Source of the DNA: Xylanimonas allomyrinae | GTDB taxonomy: Bacteria > Actinomycetota > Actinomycetes > Actinomycetales > Cellulomonadaceae | Length of the DNA: 64,000 bases | Assembly (NCBI RefSeq): GCF_004135345.1 | Contig: NZ_CP035495.1 | Coordinates: forward strand, 3,534,001 to 3,598,000 | Direction of reading: 5' to 3' | In this document: in pieces, positions 1-7,963 of the stretch | Layout: each line of letters starts with the position of its first letter | Numbering within the stretch: position 1 is the first letter of the stretch | Notes under the pieces: generated by a model | What the model saw: the letters and a program-made list of their open reading frames with translations, nothing else | The model's database searches: none | Told to the model about the DNA's origin: nothing | Translations under genes and position numbers: made by a program

Positions 1-809
1 GCCGTGAACGTGTGGTTGTCGATGATCGTGACGTCCTGGAACTCGGGCGTCGACATGGCGTCCAGGATGCGCTTGTTGACGTCGAGGAGGTTGGTCTCGT
101 CGATGCCGTAGGCGGTCGAGAAGACCGTGGGCGGCAGTGCGACGAAGACGACGGGCGCGGAGGGAAGGCTGAGGTAGGACCGCACCAGTGCCCGGTAGTC
201 GTCCACGAAGTCGCTGATGTACCGGTAGTTCCACGACTTGGTGTCGTTGGTGCCGAGCTGGAACACGACGACGTCGGGGTTGAGTGCCCGGCTCTGCGTG
301 TACTGCGTCGTGCGCGCATAGGGCAGGTCGCCGCGAGTCATGACGGTGTAGCCCGAGATGCCGAAGTTCTTGACCGAGAACGCGTCGCCGAGCATCGACT
401 GGAGCTGGGCGGGGTAGGAGCTGGTCTCGGTGCCCGAGGTGTTCATGCCGTAGGTGATGCTGTCACCGACGGCCGCGACGCTGAGCGTCTGGTTGCGTGC
501 GCCGACGGTGACGACGCCGGTCACGGACGCGCCCGTGTCGGTCACCTCGCCGGTCACGGTGTGCGTGCCGGGATCGGTGAAGATCCCGGGGTCGAGCGCG
601 GGCCACCGCACCGCGTGCGTGACGGGTGTGCCGTCGTCGGACACGACGACCTGGGCGGGGAGCTGCGCGGTCTGACCGTAGGGAACGACGACGTTGACGT
701 CGTGCGGGCTCGACGGGGCGCCGGACGCGACGGGGGCGCCCACGGCGGCCGTGAGCGCCACGGCCGCGGTCAGGCCCAGCACCAGCCGCGCGGTCGGGAT
801 GGCTCTCAC
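1..809 (-). CDS. Secreted GDSL/SGNH-type esterase, 3' end cut by window
   Basis: Only the first 269 residues lie in the window. A Sec-type signal peptide (charged start, hydrophobic stretch at residues 8-28, Ala/Gly-rich cleavage region) is followed by a short Ig-like domain at about 38-103 (VPYGQTAQLPAQV ... VTGEV) of the kind found in secreted actinobacterial enzymes, and then an SGNH hydrolase domain. Block I is AVGDSITYG with nucleophile Ser117, and the block III motif is LGTND. The C-terminal catalytic Asp/His block is probably beyond the edge. GTG at 809 is chosen because GGAAGGAG lies 7 bases upstream. Seen: signal peptide and SGNH blocks. Inferred: extracellular esterase or acetylesterase acting on polysaccharide or lipid esters; the substrate is unknown. 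Confidence 0.85.
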   Translation of the reverse strand, partial: MRAIPTARLVLGLTAAVALTAAVGAPVASGAPSSPHDVNVVVPYGQTAQLPAQVVVSDDGTPVTHAVRWPALDPGIFTDPGTHTVTGEVTDTGASVTGVVTVGARNQTLSVAAVGDSITYGMNTSGTETSSYPAQLQSMLGDAFSVKNFGISGYTVMTRGDLPYARTTQYTQSRALNPDVVVFQLGTNDTKSWNYRYISDFVDDYRALVRSYLSLPSAPVVFVALPPTVFSTAYGIDETNLLDVNKRILDAMSTPEFQDVTIIDNHTFT

Positions 810-1024
810 AGGATCGCTCCTTCCCGGTGTTCACCGGTGGCGGCCGAACCTGGAAGGCCGCACGTCGGGGCGAGCAGGGGCCTTCACGGGCGCCCTCGGC
901 CGGGGCCGCCACGCGGTGCTCATGGTGGCGGCACGCGCGCCGCGGAGTGGCCCGGTGACGGGTTTTGGCCAGCCGCCCGGTCGCGCCCGCTCGCCGGACC
1001 GCCCGCTCGCCGGACCGCCCGGGG

Positions 1025-1057
1025 CGCCGGACCGCCCGGGGCGCGGGCGGTCCGGCG
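1025..1057 (-). terminator. Hairpin terminator after the MFS exporter
   Basis: A perfect 13-bp inverted repeat (CGCCGGACCGCCC at 1025-1037, GGGCGGTCCGGCG at 1045-1057) with a 7-base loop begins 6 bases after the exporter stop codon. There is no T-tract, as is usual in high-GC actinobacteria. Copies of part of the arm (CGCTCGCCGGACCGCC) are tandemly repeated just beyond it at about 988-1021. Confidence 0.7.
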
Positions 1058-1062
1058 GTGCC

Positions 1063-2559
1063 TCAGGAGCCGGCGCGGACCTCGGCGACCTCGGCGGCAG
1101 CGGGCCCGCCTGCGGCCTGCGCGGCCGCCCTGCGGCGGAAGAGCAGTCCTGTCAGCACGGACCCACCCGCGAAGATGAGCGCGGAGACGCCGAACGCCGT
1201 CGTGTAGCTGTCGATCGCCGCGCGCGCGAGCACGCCGCCGGCGGGTGGGTTCGTGGTCGCGTGGGCCGTCACGTAGGCGCTGGCGGCCGATGTCGCGATG
1301 GTGTTGAGCACCGCGGTTCCGAGGGCGCCGCCGACCTGCTGGCTCGTGGAGACGACGGCGGAGGCGACCCCCGCGTGGTCGCGGTCGACGCCGAGCGTGG
1401 CCGTCTGGATCGCGGCGGGCATGGCCGTGCCCATGCCCGCGCCCATGATCATGAGGCCCGGGAGGACGTCGGCCACGAAGGTCGACTGAAGGTCGATCCG
1501 GGTGAGCATCGCCAGGCCGACCGCGGCGAGGCCCAGGCCGATCGGCACCATGACCTTGGGCCCGAAGCGTGGCAGGAAGATGTTGGTGCACAGCTGGGCG
1601 CACGTGGCCAGGACGAGGATCTGCGGCAGGAACGCCAGGCCCGTCTCCCACGGGCTGTAGCCGAGCTGGGTCTGCAGGTAGAACGTGCCGAAGAGGAACG
1701 CACCGAACATGCCCGCGCCCGCGACGAGGATCGCGAGGAACGACGCTCCGCGGTTGCGGTCGAGGACGACGCGCAACGGCAGCAGGGCGTCGTGCCCGGC
1801 GGCGCGCTGCCGCAGCACGAAGGCGGTCAGCAGGACGGCCGACGCGACCAGCGGCCCCCACGTCCAGAGTGATCCCCAGCCCTCGGGCTCGGCGCGCGAG
1901 AAGCCGTAGACCAGCGCGAACAGCCCGGCCCCGCCCAGCGCGGCCCCGGCGACGTCGAGCCGCTGCGCGCGCCCTCGCGTGGCGTGCAGGAACGTCAGGC
2001 CGCCGGCCACGGCGAGCGCGGCGAACACGAGGTTGATGTAGAGCGTCCAGCGCCAGTCCAGGTGCTCGGTGAGGAAGCCGCCGAGCAGCAGGCCGATGGC
2101 GCCGCCGGCGCCCGCCAGGCCGCCGAAGACGCCGAAGGCGCGCGAGCGTTCCTTCGGGTCGACGAACGTCGTGGTCAGCACCGACAGGGCCGCGGGGGCG
2201 AGCACCGCTCCGAACGCGCCCTGCAGGGTTCGTGCGCCGACGAGCATGCCGAAGGACTGTGAGGCTCCGCCCAGGGCCGACGCCCCCGCGAAGCCGATCA
2301 GGCCGATGATGAAGGTCCTGCGCCGCCCGACGAGGTCGGACAGGCGACCGCCGAGCAGCAGCAGCGACCCGAAGGCCAGTGCGTACGCCGTCACGACCCA
2401 CTGGCGGTCGTTGTCGGAGAAGACCAGCTCGGCCTGGGCCGACGGCATGGCGATGTTCACCACGGTGGCGTCGAGAACCACCATGAGCTGGGCGATCGCG
2501 ACGGTCGCGAGGATCCACCAGCGCCGGGAGTCGTGGACGGTGGGGGAGGGTGAGGTCAT
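1063..2559 (-). CDS. MFS drug exporter, DHA2 (14-TM, EmrB/QacA) family
   Basis: This 498-residue membrane protein is a proton-coupled drug/H+ antiporter of the cytoplasmic membrane. The N-terminus carries the DHA2 motif DATVVNIAMP in TM1 and the MFS motif A loop GGRLSDLVGRRRTF between TM2 and TM3; about 14 hydrophobic segments follow, which is the length usual for EmrB/QacA proteins. The ATG at 2559 has AGGAG 6 bases upstream. It is transcribed divergently from a TetR regulator with a palindromic operator in the shared 175-bp region, so expression is most likely repressed by that protein and induced by a transported compound. The substrate cannot be read from the sequence. Confidence 0.93.
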   Translation of the reverse strand: MTSPSPTVHDSRRWWILATVAIAQLMVVLDATVVNIAMPSAQAELVFSDNDRQWVVTAYALAFGSLLLLGGRLSDLVGRRRTFIIGLIGFAGASALGGASQSFGMLVGARTLQGAFGAVLAPAALSVLTTTFVDPKERSRAFGVFGGLAGAGGAIGLLLGGFLTEHLDWRWTLYINLVFAALAVAGGLTFLHATRGRAQRLDVAGAALGGAGLFALVYGFSRAEPEGWGSLWTWGPLVASAVLLTAFVLRQRAAGHDALLPLRVVLDRNRGASFLAILVAGAGMFGAFLFGTFYLQTQLGYSPWETGLAFLPQILVLATCAQLCTNIFLPRFGPKVMVPIGLGLAAVGLAMLTRIDLQSTFVADVLPGLMIMGAGMGTAMPAAIQTATLGVDRDHAGVASAVVSTSQQVGGALGTAVLNTIATSAASAYVTAHATTNPPAGGVLARAAIDSYTTAFGVSALIFAGGSVLTGLLFRRRAAAQAAGGPAAAEVAEVRAGS

Positions 2560-2631
2560 GGTGGGCTCCTGCGGAGGGCGTGCGGCGTCGTGGCGCGTCG
2601 CTCAGCGCCACGGTAGGCACGTCGCGACGTC

Positions 2632-2655
2632 TTTCGGAACCCCCTGGTTCCGAAA
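2632..2655. promoter_or_regulatory. Palindromic operator between MFS exporter and tetR
   Basis: TTTCGGAACC (2632-2641) and GGTTCCGAAA (2646-2655) form a perfect 10-bp inverted repeat around CCCT in the divergent promoter region. Size, symmetry and position fit a TetR-family site that controls both genes. A weaker repeat, CCCTGA-N4-TCAGGG (2663-2678), lies 7 bases further towards tetR. Confidence 0.75.
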
Positions 2656-2734
2656 TCCCGGACCCTGATCGCTCAGGGCAGAATGGAACGACGGCGCCCT
2701 CGCGGGCGACCGCCCACGCGCAAGGAGGCCGACG

Positions 2735-3451
2735 ATGGCGAACCCCGACGGGAACACCGCGCACGCCGCACCGGTCGAGCCTCCCGAGCCTTTCGCGCCC
2801 CCCGCAGCCCGCGACCGGCGGCCCGCGCCGACGGCGCGGGTGGGTCGCCCCCGTGACCAGACCCGCGACGGCGACATCCTCGACGCCGCCCGGGCGGAGC
2901 TCGCCGAGCACGGGTACGCGCGCATGACGATGGCCGGTGTGGCCGCGCGAGCGGGCGCCGGGAAGGCGACCGTCTACCGGCGCTGGCCGTCCAAGGCCGA
3001 GCTCGTGATCGACACCATCGCCTGCACGGGGCACGGGGCGCCGCGCCTCGACGACGTGCCGGACACGGGCTCGCTGCGCGGCGACCTCGCGGCGTTGCGC
3101 GGCCTCAAGCACAAGGACGAGGGAGTCTGGGAGGCGCTGGCCGGGATCGCTGCGGAGCTTCAGCACTCGCCGCAGCTCGCGGCGGTCGCCGACGAGCGCC
3201 TGGTGCGCCCGCGCGTCGCAGTGGTGCGCGGCCTGCTCGCGCGGGCCGCCGCGCGCGGCGAGCTCGCGCCGGGGCTCGACCTCGACCTCATCGCGCAGGT
3301 GCCGGCCGCGATGGTCGCGTGCCGGCTCGTCATGGGCCGCGAGCCGGTCGACGCCGCGTTCCTGCGCTCGCTGGCCGACGACGTCCTGGTCCCGCTCGCG
3401 ACGGGGTGTCCCGCGGCCCGGGAGCGGCCGGAGGACCGTCCCGCGCGCTGA
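2735..3451 (+). CDS. TetR-family transcriptional repressor
   Basis: The protein has 238 residues. After a Pro/Ala-rich disordered N-terminus of about 40 residues comes a GRP-type entry (VGRPRDQT) into the TetR DNA-binding domain, about residues 41-100, with the helix-turn-helix VAARAGAGKATVYRRWPSK. The C-terminal ligand domain has an AcrR-like layout without identifiable contacts. The ATG at 2735 has AAGGAGG 6 bases upstream. The gene is divergent from the DHA2 exporter and shares the palindrome at 2632-2655, so it very likely represses that exporter and itself. The ligand is unknown. Confidence 0.92.
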   Translation: MANPDGNTAHAAPVEPPEPFAPPAARDRRPAPTARVGRPRDQTRDGDILDAARAELAEHGYARMTMAGVAARAGAGKATVYRRWPSKAELVIDTIACTGHGAPRLDDVPDTGSLRGDLAALRGLKHKDEGVWEALAGIAAELQHSPQLAAVADERLVRPRVAVVRGLLARAAARGELAPGLDLDLIAQVPAAMVACRLVMGREPVDAAFLRSLADDVLVPLATGCPAARERPEDRPAR

Positions 3452-3474
3452 CCCGCTCCCCGGCACCGGCCCCC

Positions 3475-3540
3475 GCGTGGGGCCCGGCGTGGGCCCGGCG
3501 TGGGGCCCGCGTGGGGCCGGCGTGGGGCCGGCGTGGGGCC
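3475..3540. repeat. Degenerate 10-12 bp GC-rich tandem repeat
   Basis: About six imperfect copies of GCGTGGGGCCCG lie between the converging tetR and glutathione peroxidase genes. No coding or hairpin role is evident; it may have arisen by slippage in a non-coding spacer. Confidence 0.6.
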
Positions 3541-3549
3541 TCGCGTGGA

Positions 3550-4050
3550 TCAGCGCGGCAGGTGCGCCTCGATCTGCTCCACGATCGCCGGGTCGTCGGG
3601 CACCGTCCGGGGTTCGTAGCGCTGCACGGTCCCTCCGGGCAGCACGAGGAACTTCTCGAAGTTCCACCGGATGCGCCCCTCGTGGCCGCTCGCGTCCGCC
3701 GTCTTCTTGAGCAGCTCGTAGAGCGGTGCGGTGCGGCGCCCGTTGACCCGGATGCGGTCCATCACCGGGAACGTCACGCCGTACGTCGTCGAGCAGAAGT
3801 CGGCGATCGCCTCGTTCGACCCGAGCTCCTGGAGGAACTGGTTGGACGGGAACCCGACCACGGTGAACCCGCGCTCGCGATACCTCTCCTGGAGCTCCTC
3901 CAGCGCGGCGTACTGCGGCGTGAGCCCGCAGCGTGAGGCCACGTTGACCACCAGCACGACGTCGTCGCGATGCCCGTCGAGCACCTGCGCGAGCGACGTC
4001 GCCGACCCGTCCATCCGCCGGAACGGGATGTCGTAGATCTCTGTCCCCAT
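3550..4050 (-). CDS. Glutathione peroxidase family protein (thioredoxin-type)
   Basis: The 166-residue protein has the thioredoxin fold and length of bacterial GPx/BtuE proteins. Catalytic residues are Cys41 in NVASRCGLTPQY (cysteine, not selenocysteine), Gln71 in FPSNQF, and Trp129-Asn130 in WNFEKFLV. A second cysteine, Cys86 in DFCSTTYG, sits where the resolving cysteine of thioredoxin-dependent members lies, so thioredoxin rather than glutathione is the likely reductant in an actinobacterium. An upstream in-frame ATG at 4179 would overlap the divergent gene and adds no family sequence; the ATG at 4050 (MGTEIYDIPF) has GCAGGAT upstream and matches family N-termini. Role: cytoplasmic reduction of hydroperoxides. 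Confidence 0.92.
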   Translation of the reverse strand: MGTEIYDIPFRRMDGSATSLAQVLDGHRDDVVLVVNVASRCGLTPQYAALEELQERYRERGFTVVGFPSNQFLQELGSNEAIADFCSTTYGVTFPVMDRIRVNGRRTAPLYELLKKTADASGHEGRIRWNFEKFLVLPGGTVQRYEPRTVPDDPAIVEQIEAHLPR

Positions 4051-4087
4051 ATGTCCATCCTGCACCTCTGGATGGGACCATGGGGAC

Positions 4088-5023
4088 GTGCCGTTCAGTC
4101 CGCTCCCGGTGCGTGACGGGCTCAACCCCACGCGGCTGGTGCTCCCGCACGACGCCGCGTCCGTCGCCCGGTGGCCCACCGCCCTCGCCTACCTGCTGGA
4201 ACGTTTCCCCCACGACGCCGCGCGCCTGCGCGCGAAGGTCGCCGCCGGGGAGGTGATGACGGGCCGTGGTGCGCCGATCGACGCGGTGACGCCGTATGAG
4301 CCGCGCGGCTTCCTGTTCCTGTACCGCGACCCGCCCGCCGACGAGCCGCGCGTCCCCGCGCTCGACGAGATCGAGGTGCTGCACCGCGACGAGAACCTGC
4401 TCGTGGTCGACAAGCCGCACCTGGTCGCGACCATGCCGCGCGGGCGGTGGATCACCCAGACCGTGCTGGTGCACCTGCGTCGCACGCTCGACCTGCCCGA
4501 GCTCGCGCCGGCCCACCGCCTCGACCGCCCGACGGCGGGTGTGCTGGTGCTGACCGTGCGCGCCGCGGTGCGCGGGGCCTACCAGGACCTGTTCCAGGAG
4601 CGCCGCGTCCGCAAGGTCTACGAGGCGGTGGCCCCGTTGCCCCCGGACGGGCTCGCGTTCCCGGCGACGGTGCGCTCGCGCATCGTCAAGGTCCGCGGGA
4701 TCGCCCCCGCTCAGGAGGTGCCGGGGGAGCCCAACGCGGAGTCGTGGATCGACCTGGTGGCGCGCGACGACGCCCGAGGGCTGGGGCTGTACCGGCTCGA
4801 ACCGCACACCGGCAAGACGCACCAGCTCCGCCTGCACCTGGCGGGACTCGGCCTGCCGATCCTGCACGACCCGTTCTGGCCGCAGGTGCGCCCGGACGGC
4901 GGGGACGACCCGGCGCACCCGCTGCAGCTGCTCGCGAGGTCGCTGACGTTCACCGACCCGTTCACCGGGACGGGCCGCGCGTTCGTCTCGCGGCGCGCGC
5001 TGGCCCAGTGGCCGCACGCCTGA
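4088..5023 (+). CDS. RluA-family pseudouridine synthase
   Basis: The 311-residue protein has the catalytic motif HRLDRPTAGV, whose Asp attacks uridine, and the downstream RluA motif GLYRLEPHTGKTHQLRLHL. The N-terminal 90 residues are a reduced S4-like region. It isomerises uridines in 23S rRNA or tRNA in the cytoplasm; the target site cannot be assigned. The GTG start lies 37 bp from the divergent peroxidase start, so the two probably share a compact promoter region. Length and motif order are normal. Confidence 0.9.
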   Translation: MPFSPLPVRDGLNPTRLVLPHDAASVARWPTALAYLLERFPHDAARLRAKVAAGEVMTGRGAPIDAVTPYEPRGFLFLYRDPPADEPRVPALDEIEVLHRDENLLVVDKPHLVATMPRGRWITQTVLVHLRRTLDLPELAPAHRLDRPTAGVLVLTVRAAVRGAYQDLFQERRVRKVYEAVAPLPPDGLAFPATVRSRIVKVRGIAPAQEVPGEPNAESWIDLVARDDARGLGLYRLEPHTGKTHQLRLHLAGLGLPILHDPFWPQVRPDGGDDPAHPLQLLARSLTFTDPFTGTGRAFVSRRALAQWPHA

Positions 5024-5057
5024 CGGCGTCGCGGGTCGGCGCGCCGCCGGAGCGCGG

Positions 5058-5548
5058 TCACCGGGGCGACAGGAGAACCGCCACCGCGGCGAGCACGCTC
5101 GCCCCCGCGATCACGACGGCGAACGCCGTCCCCCCTCCGCTGCTCAGGCGCTTGCCGGTGCGCGGGTCGTGCACGGGCGGGCGCAGCCGCTGCGCGCACC
5201 AGATCGTCGTCGCGCACAGCGTGAGGGCCAGCGCGGCGGTGACCGCGACCGGCATCCCCAGGACGTGCTCGCCGCGCAGGGCTCCGGCGAGAGCAGTGAA
5301 GACGGCGAGACCGTGAGGCCGCCCAGCAGGGCCTCGAGCGCGAGCCGTGGCCCGCGGCGCGGCGGGTGCGGCTCGACGACCCGCGCGTAGTCGTGCGCGT
5401 CGCCGAAGGCCTCGCGCGGGTCCTCGCCCGTCTCCGCGACGTGGCTGTCGACCTCCGCGACGACCTCCCCGATGCGGTGCGACGGGACGCGGCGCGCGTG
5501 CAGGGCCAGGACGAGCGTCTGGAGGTAGCCGTCGGTGGTCTTCGTCAT
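5058..5548 (-). pseudogene. HAAS-domain membrane protein, broken by a -1 frameshift
   Basis: The first part (from 5548, MTKTTDGYLQTLVLALHARR) is a HAAS signalling domain with a helical motif in which IGEVVAEVDSHVAE is recognisable. After GGLTV the frame is lost near 5303-5311 and two membrane segments (from ALAGALRGEHVLGMPVAVTA to VLLSPR) continue in another frame to 5058. Adding one base gives a 163-residue protein with an N-terminal HAAS domain and at least two TM helices. The ATG overlaps the stop of padR (ATGA), so the two are translationally coupled. HAAS proteins are normally encoded with PadR regulators and act as membrane partners in the same circuit. The break is probably a sequencing error. 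Confidence 0.75.
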
Positions 5549-5891
5549 CGTGCGTCCGCCTCTGCGATCAGATGGGTGGTCAGCGTCGTGAACTCGCGCC
5601 AGCGCGCGAGCTGCGCGGCGAGGTGGCGGCGCCCGCCGGGGGTCAGGGTGAACACCTTGCGGCCGGGTCCGCCGTCGCCGGGCAGCCAGGACGCGGTCAC
5701 GAGCCCGTCCTCCTCCAGGCGCCCGAGCAGGGGTAGAGCGTGCCGCCCTTGACGGTGCCCATGCCTGCCGTGGCGAGCGCCTGGGCGATCGCGTACCCGT
5801 GCGTGCCGTCGTCGTGCCGCGCGACGACGGCGAGGACGCACAGCGACAGCGGCCCGCGCATCCACTCGGAGGGCCAGGGGGTGTCGGTCAC
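5545..5891 (-). pseudogene. PadR-family regulator, broken by a -1 frameshift in a C run
   Basis: The winged-helix PadR domain starts at GTG 5891 (VTDTPWPSEWMRGPLSLC) and runs to GGTLYP; the frame then shifts and continues as LLGRLEEDGLVTASWLPG through RKVFTLTPGGRRHL to the stop at 5545. One missing C in the run at 5730-5733 explains the break: restored, it gives 115 residues, the usual size of a PadR-s1 protein. It is coupled to the HAAS gene by ATGA overlap. The start is supported by a -10 hexamer 6 bases upstream (leaderless mRNA) and by a palindrome inside the promoter, suggesting autorepression. Confidence 0.82.
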
Positions 5892-5897
5892 GGCTAG

Positions 5898-5926
5898 ACA
5901 GTAACTCTGACTAGTCAGTGAGACAA
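5898..5926 (-). promoter_or_regulatory. padR promoter with palindromic operator in the spacer
   Basis: Read on the minus strand, the -35 is TTGTCT (5926-5921) and the -10 is TACTGT (5903-5898), with 17 bases between. The 12-bp perfect palindrome CTGACTAGTCAG (5907-5918) occupies the spacer. The -10 ends 6 bases before the GTG, so transcription would begin at or next to the start codon. A regulator bound there would block RNA polymerase, consistent with PadR autoregulation. Confidence 0.65.
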
Positions 5927-6011
5927 GGTAGGGGCGTGCGAACGACGCCGCAGCCGCGCGGCTCGTGCGCGGCGAGGCGAGCGCGCCCGAGCACAGTGGG
6001 AGGATGGCCGC

Positions 6012-7412
6012 GTGACGCCCCTCCCCGACCAGGCCACACCGGCGCCCACACCCGCGCCCTCGCCGTCCGACGGCTGGACCGGGAGCTTCCCGGCCCGCGC
6101 CGTCGTCGATCTTGAGGCCGTGCGCGACAACGTGCGCGCGCTGCGCGACCACGCGCCGACCGCCGCCCTCATGGCCGTCGTCAAGGCCGACGCGTACGGG
6201 CACGGGCTCGTGCCGAGCGCGTGGGCGGCGCTCGCGGGCGGGGCCACGTGGCTCGGCGTCGCGCAGGCGGCCGAGGCCCTCGCGCTGCGCGCCGCGGGCA
6301 TCGGGCCGGGCGACGCCCGCATCCTCACCTGGCTGCAGGCGCCGGGCGTGGACTTCGGCGCGCTGCTGGCCGCCGACGTCGACGTCTCGGTCGCGGCGCC
6401 CTGGGCGCTCGACGGCGTCGCCGCCGCGGCGCGCGCCACCGGGCGCCCGGCGCGCGTCCACCTCAAGATCGACACGGGCCTGGGCCGCAACGGCATCATG
6501 CCCGCCGACCTGCCGGGCGCCGTCGCGCGCGCGGCCGCGTTGCAGGCCGAGGGCGTGGTGCGCGTCGTGGGAGTGTGGACGCACCTGGCGTACGCCGACG
6601 AGCCCGGGCACCCCACCATCGCGGCCCAGCGCGTCGTGCTCGACGACGCCGTGCGGACCGTCGAGGCCGCAGGCATCGAGGTCGAGGTCCGGCACGCCGC
6701 GAACTCGGCCGCGACGCTGACCGCGCCCGCGCTGCACTACGACCTCGTCCGGCCCGGCCTCGCCGTCTACGGGCTCTCGCCCGTGCCGCAGGTCGCACCG
6801 CCGTCGTCGTTCGGGCTGCGCCCGGCGATGACGCTCCAGGCGCGGCTCGCCACGGTCAAGGACGTGCCCGCCGGGCAGGGCGTGTCGTACGCGCACCTGT
6901 ACACGACGGCGCAGGCCACGCGGCTCGGCGTCGTCCCGCTCGGGTACGCCGACGGCATCCCGCGGCACGCCTCGGGCGGCTCGGCCGGCCCGGGCGGGCC
7001 CGTGTACGTCGGCGGGCCCGAGACCGCGGGGCTCGGCAGCCCCGCCGACCCCGACGCCGACGGCGGGCGCGTACTGCGCGTCGCCGGTCGCGTGTGCATG
7101 GACCAGGTCGTGCTCGACCTCGGGCCGTACGCCGCCGAGCGGGCCGGCGACGTCGTCACGCTCTTCGGCTCGACCGACGGGCTCGCGCACTCGGCCGCGG
7201 TGCCGAGCGCGCAGGACTGGGCGGCGGCGGCCGGCACCATCTCGTACGAGATCGTCACGCGACTCGGTGCGCGCGTGCCACGCGTCTACGTGGGGCACGT
7301 TCCCGGGGTGCCGGGGCGCACGGCTGCCACGGTCACCGGGGTGCCGGTGGCACCACCGGCGGCGCCGGCCACCGCCGACGCAGGCACGGCCGAGTCGGGG
7401 TCGTGGACGTGA
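6012..7412 (+). CDS. alr: Alanine racemase
   Basis: Alr is a PLP enzyme that makes D-alanine for peptidoglycan in the cytoplasm. The PLP lysine is Lys58 in AVVKADAYGHG; the catalytic tyrosine region appears as VSYAHLY and the C-terminal domain begins near residue 270. At 466 residues it exceeds the usual 370-390 because of a 20-residue Pro-rich N-terminus, a Gly/Pro-rich insert at about 315-350 and a 45-residue Ala/Thr/Pro tail. GTG 6012 has GGGAGGA 8 bases upstream. It starts the run alr-tsaE-tsaB-rimI, a conserved actinobacterial neighbourhood, and its stop overlaps the tsaE start. Confidence 0.95.
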   Translation: MTPLPDQATPAPTPAPSPSDGWTGSFPARAVVDLEAVRDNVRALRDHAPTAALMAVVKADAYGHGLVPSAWAALAGGATWLGVAQAAEALALRAAGIGPGDARILTWLQAPGVDFGALLAADVDVSVAAPWALDGVAAAARATGRPARVHLKIDTGLGRNGIMPADLPGAVARAAALQAEGVVRVVGVWTHLAYADEPGHPTIAAQRVVLDDAVRTVEAAGIEVEVRHAANSAATLTAPALHYDLVRPGLAVYGLSPVPQVAPPSSFGLRPAMTLQARLATVKDVPAGQGVSYAHLYTTAQATRLGVVPLGYADGIPRHASGGSAGPGGPVYVGGPETAGLGSPADPDADGGRVLRVAGRVCMDQVVLDLGPYAAERAGDVVTLFGSTDGLAHSAAVPSAQDWAAAAGTISYEIVTRLGARVPRVYVGHVPGVPGRTAATVTGVPVAPPAAPATADAGTAESGSWT

Positions 7413-7954
7413 CCGAGGTGCGCGTCGACCTGCCCACCGCGGAGGCGACACGCGCGCTGGGCGCGGCGCTCGTGCGCGTCCTGCGCGCGGGCGACCTCGT
7501 GATCCTCACGGGCGACCTCGGGGCGGGCAAGACCACGTTCACACAGGGCCTCGGCGCCGCGCTGCACGTGCGTGGGCAGGTCGCGTCGCCCACCTTCATC
7601 GTCGCGCGCGAGCACCCGCCCCTGCCGCGCCCCGACGGCACCACCGGCCCCGGTCTCGTCCACGTCGACGCCTACCGGCTCGGCGGCCTGGGCGAGCTCG
7701 ACGCGCTCGACCTCGACGCCTCGCTCGACGACTCCGTGACCGTCGTCGAATGGGGGCGAGGGCTGGCCGAGACGCTCACCGACGACCGGCTGGAGATCGA
7801 GCTCGTGCGCCCGCGGGGCCTCGCCGCGGCCGGCCTCGACCCGGAGAACGCCGAGGCGGGGGTGCGGCACGCGACGCTGCGCGGCGTCGGGGCCCGGTGG
7901 GCCGGCGTCGACCTGCGCGCCGTCGTCACCGACCCCGGTCCCGGCGCTCCGTAG
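7409..7954 (+). CDS. tsaE: tRNA t6A biosynthesis ATPase TsaE
   Basis: The 181-residue protein carries the Walker A motif GDLGAGKTTF near residue 35 and the family motifs VASPTFIV and HVDAYRL. TsaE is the ATPase that cycles the TsaB-TsaD complex during N6-threonylcarbamoyladenosine formation on ANN-decoding tRNAs. The start GTG 7409 overlaps the alr stop (GTGA); an in-frame GTG at 7403 is an alternative adding two residues. tsaB and rimI follow and tsaD is about 3 kb downstream, so the whole t6A set apart from tsaC is in this window. Confidence 0.92.
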   Translation: MTEVRVDLPTAEATRALGAALVRVLRAGDLVILTGDLGAGKTTFTQGLGAALHVRGQVASPTFIVAREHPPLPRPDGTTGPGLVHVDAYRLGGLGELDALDLDASLDDSVTVVEWGRGLAETLTDDRLEIELVRPRGLAAAGLDPENAEAGVRHATLRGVGARWAGVDLRAVVTDPGPGAP

Positions 7955-7957
7955 GCT
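7952..7957 (+). promoter_or_regulatory. -10 hexamer for leaderless tsaB
   Basis: TAGGCT, whose first three bases are the tsaE stop codon, lies 6 bases before GTG 7964. It follows the TANNNT-N6-8-RTG arrangement repeated through the window and suggests an internal promoter giving a leaderless tsaB transcript. Confidence 0.5.
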
Positions 7958-7963
7958 GGTGCC

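Noticed and set aside
920-5017. 1365-codon minus-strand open frame
   Set aside because: It runs through several real genes in other frames. Long shadow frames are expected at this GC content and it matches no family.
5697-7451. 584-residue minus-strand reading frame opposite alr
   Set aside because: It is the antisense shadow of alr, with Arg/Gly/His-rich sequence and no domain. Only its last stretch, past 5891, is real (the padR N-terminus).
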